Both the position numbers and the translations under genes were made by a program. The notes under the pieces were generated by a model. The model made no database searches, was not told the origin of the DNA, and saw only the letters and a list, made by a program, of their open reading frames with translations. A stretch of DNA of 6,793 nt from Myxococcaceae bacterium (GTDB lineage: Bacteria > Myxococcota > Myxococcia > Myxococcales > Myxococcaceae), in the NCBI GenBank assembly GCA_018262385.1, contig JAGSPQ010000194.1:1-6793 (forward strand). The letters are read 5' to 3'. Of this stretch, positions 5,648-6,793 are shown in pieces. The first letter of the stretch is position 1; each line of letters opens with the position of its first letter.

Positions 5648-6682
5648 ATGCCTTTGGCTCGAACCGCGCTGCTCGGGTTGCTCCTCGCCGGATGTGGGGC
5701 GGCGCCGCGGTTGGTCGGGCTTCCGGACGCCGCCACCCCGGGCACGGCGATCGACGCCGGGGCGAGCGATGCCGGGTTGGATGCAGGGCCGCCGCTGGGT
5801 CCGCCGTATCCGATCGTCCTGCTCCACGGGATGGCTGGCTTCGACCAGCTGCAGAACGTCCCCGGTGGGATCACGTACTTCAACGGAGTCGTCGACGATC
5901 TCGCCCAGCACGGTGAGCCCAGCGTCTTCGTGACGCTCGCGCCGCCCTACGACTCGAGCGAGGTGCGGGCGCGGGCGATCGCCGTTCAAATCGACGCGAT
6001 CCTCGCCAGCACCCATCGGGCGAAGGTGAACCTCATCGGCCACAGCCAGGGAGGGCTCGATGCGCGGATCCTCGCCAGCCCGAACGGCCTCGGCTACGGC
6101 GATCGGATCGCCTCCGTCACCACCGTCGCAACTCCGCACCGCGGCACCCGGCTCTGCGACGCCGCGCTCGGGTTACTGGCCGGAGTTCCGGCCGGGGACG
6201 TCGACGCCCTGACCGACGTGCTGCTGAAGGTGATGCAGCGAAGCATCTACGAGGTGCAGACCGACCCGGACCTCCGCAAGCAGGTGATTGGGTTGTCCGA
6301 GGACCACATGAAGACGGTCTTCAACCCGAAGTACGTCGACGATTCCCGCGTGAAGTACGCCAGCTACGCCGGCCGCACCAACCTGCAGAGCGGGCTGTTC
6401 GACTGTGACGGCAAGTACCCCAACGATCCCACCCGCCTCGACGTGGCCAACCCGCTCTTCGCGCCGATCGCGCCGCTGCTCGCGGGGCCGCTGAACCACT
6501 CCAACGACGGCCTGGTGACGGTCGATAGCGCGAAGTGGGGGACGTTCATGCAGTGCGTGCCGGCCGACCACCTGAAGGAAGTGGGAGTGCTCTCGCCCTC
6601 GCAGAAGCAGCTGCTCTCGGGCTTCAATCACCTCGAGTTCTTCCGGTCGATCGTCGAGCGCTTGCGCGACGCGGGGCTCTGA
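5648..6682 (+). CDS. Triacylglycerol lipase-like lipoprotein (alpha/beta hydrolase)
   Basis: A 344-residue exported esterase/lipase, probably hydrolysing acylglycerols at the cell surface or in the periplasm. The signal peptide ends in the lipobox LLAGC, so Cys16 is probably lipidated. It is followed by an Asp/Ala/Gly-rich linker (about residues 28-49). The hydrolase domain starts with PIVLLHGMAGFDQL (55-68), whose His60-Gly61 forms the oxyanion-hole motif. The nucleophile elbow is GHSQGG with Ser133. ATPHRGT (161-167) follows, as in Pseudomonas/Burkholderia-type lipases. The acid is Asp287 in HSNDGLV and the base His308 in PADHLKEVG, completing the triad. Cys253 and Cys303 bracket the catalytic Asp and may form the disulfide typical of that lipase group. 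The ATG is the first start after an in-frame TAA at 5636-5638; the GGGG beside it is too close to be a normal ribosome binding site. No foldase (Lif) gene adjoins it, and no clear terminator follows. Confidence 0.92.
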   Translation: MPLARTALLGLLLAGCGAAPRLVGLPDAATPGTAIDAGASDAGLDAGPPLGPPYPIVLLHGMAGFDQLQNVPGGITYFNGVVDDLAQHGEPSVFVTLAPPYDSSEVRARAIAVQIDAILASTHRAKVNLIGHSQGGLDARILASPNGLGYGDRIASVTTVATPHRGTRLCDAALGLLAGVPAGDVDALTDVLLKVMQRSIYEVQTDPDLRKQVIGLSEDHMKTVFNPKYVDDSRVKYASYAGRTNLQSGLFDCDGKYPNDPTRLDVANPLFAPIAPLLAGPLNHSNDGLVTVDSAKWGTFMQCVPADHLKEVGVLSPSQKQLLSGFNHLEFFRSIVERLRDAGL

Positions 6683-6750
6683 CCCCCCGGGTGGGCGTTG
6701 GTGCTGGGACACCGCGACCACGTCGTCACGCCCTCCGGCGAGGTCGCTGA

Positions 6751-6778
6751 GCTCGTTTACTTAATTAAGTAAACGAGC
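6751..6778. promoter_or_regulatory. Perfect 28-bp palindrome, probable operator
   Basis: A complete, uninterrupted 28-bp palindrome with half-site GCTCGTTTACTTAA, centred between 6764 and 6765. Its centre TTAATTAA is an 8-bp all-AT run in a very GC-rich genome. It ends 3 bp before an ATG at 6782, so a bound dimer would cover the promoter or start of the downstream gene. Placement and symmetry fit an autoregulatory operator, most typically of a TetR-type repressor. It could instead double as a -10 region. It is unlikely to be a terminator, since the stem has no loop and no T-tract follows. Confidence 0.75.
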
Positions 6779-6781
6779 CGA

Positions 6782-6793
6782 ATGCCCGCGCGG
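6782..6793 (+). CDS. Start of a downstream gene, possibly a TetR-type regulator (4 codons visible)
   Basis: An ATG followed by codons for Pro-Ala-Arg runs off the right edge. Nothing can be read from the protein itself. The call rests on the operator-like palindrome 3 bp upstream, an arrangement common for self-repressing regulators. The leader would be extremely short, with no obvious ribosome binding site. The start could also be chance, with the true start beyond the window. Confidence 0.3.

Noticed and set aside
4802..6139. Long minus-strand frame spanning the lipase 5' half, the intergenic region and the binding-protein 5' half
   Set aside because: It crosses two well-supported genes and a promoter region. 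The translation is low-complexity and Arg-rich with no recognisable domain.
6173..6721. Minus-strand frame antisense to the lipase 3' half
   Set aside because: Overlaps the region encoding the lipase catalytic Asp and His; the translation is His/Val/Arg-rich without a motif.
6714..6747. Inverted repeat GCGACC...GGTCGC after the lipase, as a possible terminator
   Set aside because: Only 6-bp arms with a 22-bp loop and no T-tract; such repeats are expected by chance at this GC content.

Overview
The window is very GC-rich with strongly GC-biased third codon positions. It carries two lipoproteins, one with an Asp/Ala/Gly-rich linker right after its lipobox. This style fits a myxobacterium or a related Myxococcota (deltaproteobacterial) genome. 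That placement is an inference from composition and protein style; no marker gene is present.

Layout from left to right. (a) Minus strand, running off the left edge: the N-terminus of a protein with a WCEE...AEP.NT signature like that of the alkaline ceramidase (CREST) membrane hydrolases. (b) Plus strand, 229-939: a GNAT-type acyltransferase-like protein. (c) Plus strand, 995-1507: a small, probably exported four-cysteine protein of unknown function. (d) Minus strand, 5451-1510: a four-gene carbohydrate ABC importer read in the order binding lipoprotein, MalF-type permease, MalG-type permease, MalK/UgpC-type ATPase. The junctions are an ATGA overlap, a GTGA overlap and a 2-bp gap, so this is one tightly coupled operon. 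The binding protein most resembles the trehalose/maltose (LpqY/TMBP) type. (e) Plus strand, 5648-6682: a secreted or surface lipoprotein triacylglycerol lipase with an intact Ser-Asp-His triad, divergent from the importer across a 196-bp intergenic region. (f) Right edge: a perfect 28-bp AT-centred palindrome ending 3 bp before an ATG whose gene leaves the window. This looks like an operator in front of an autoregulated, possibly TetR-type, regulator.

The importer is self-contained. The ATPase is encoded with it rather than shared from elsewhere, but no glycoside hydrolase, sugar kinase or dedicated regulator lies in the window, so the substrate is inferred from the binding protein alone. The lipase and the ceramidase-like protein could both act on lipids, but nothing in the sequence links them. 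I found no CRISPR array, insertion sequence, tRNA, rRNA or phage gene. The most unusual elements are the palindrome at the right edge and the partial ceramidase-like gene at the left edge.
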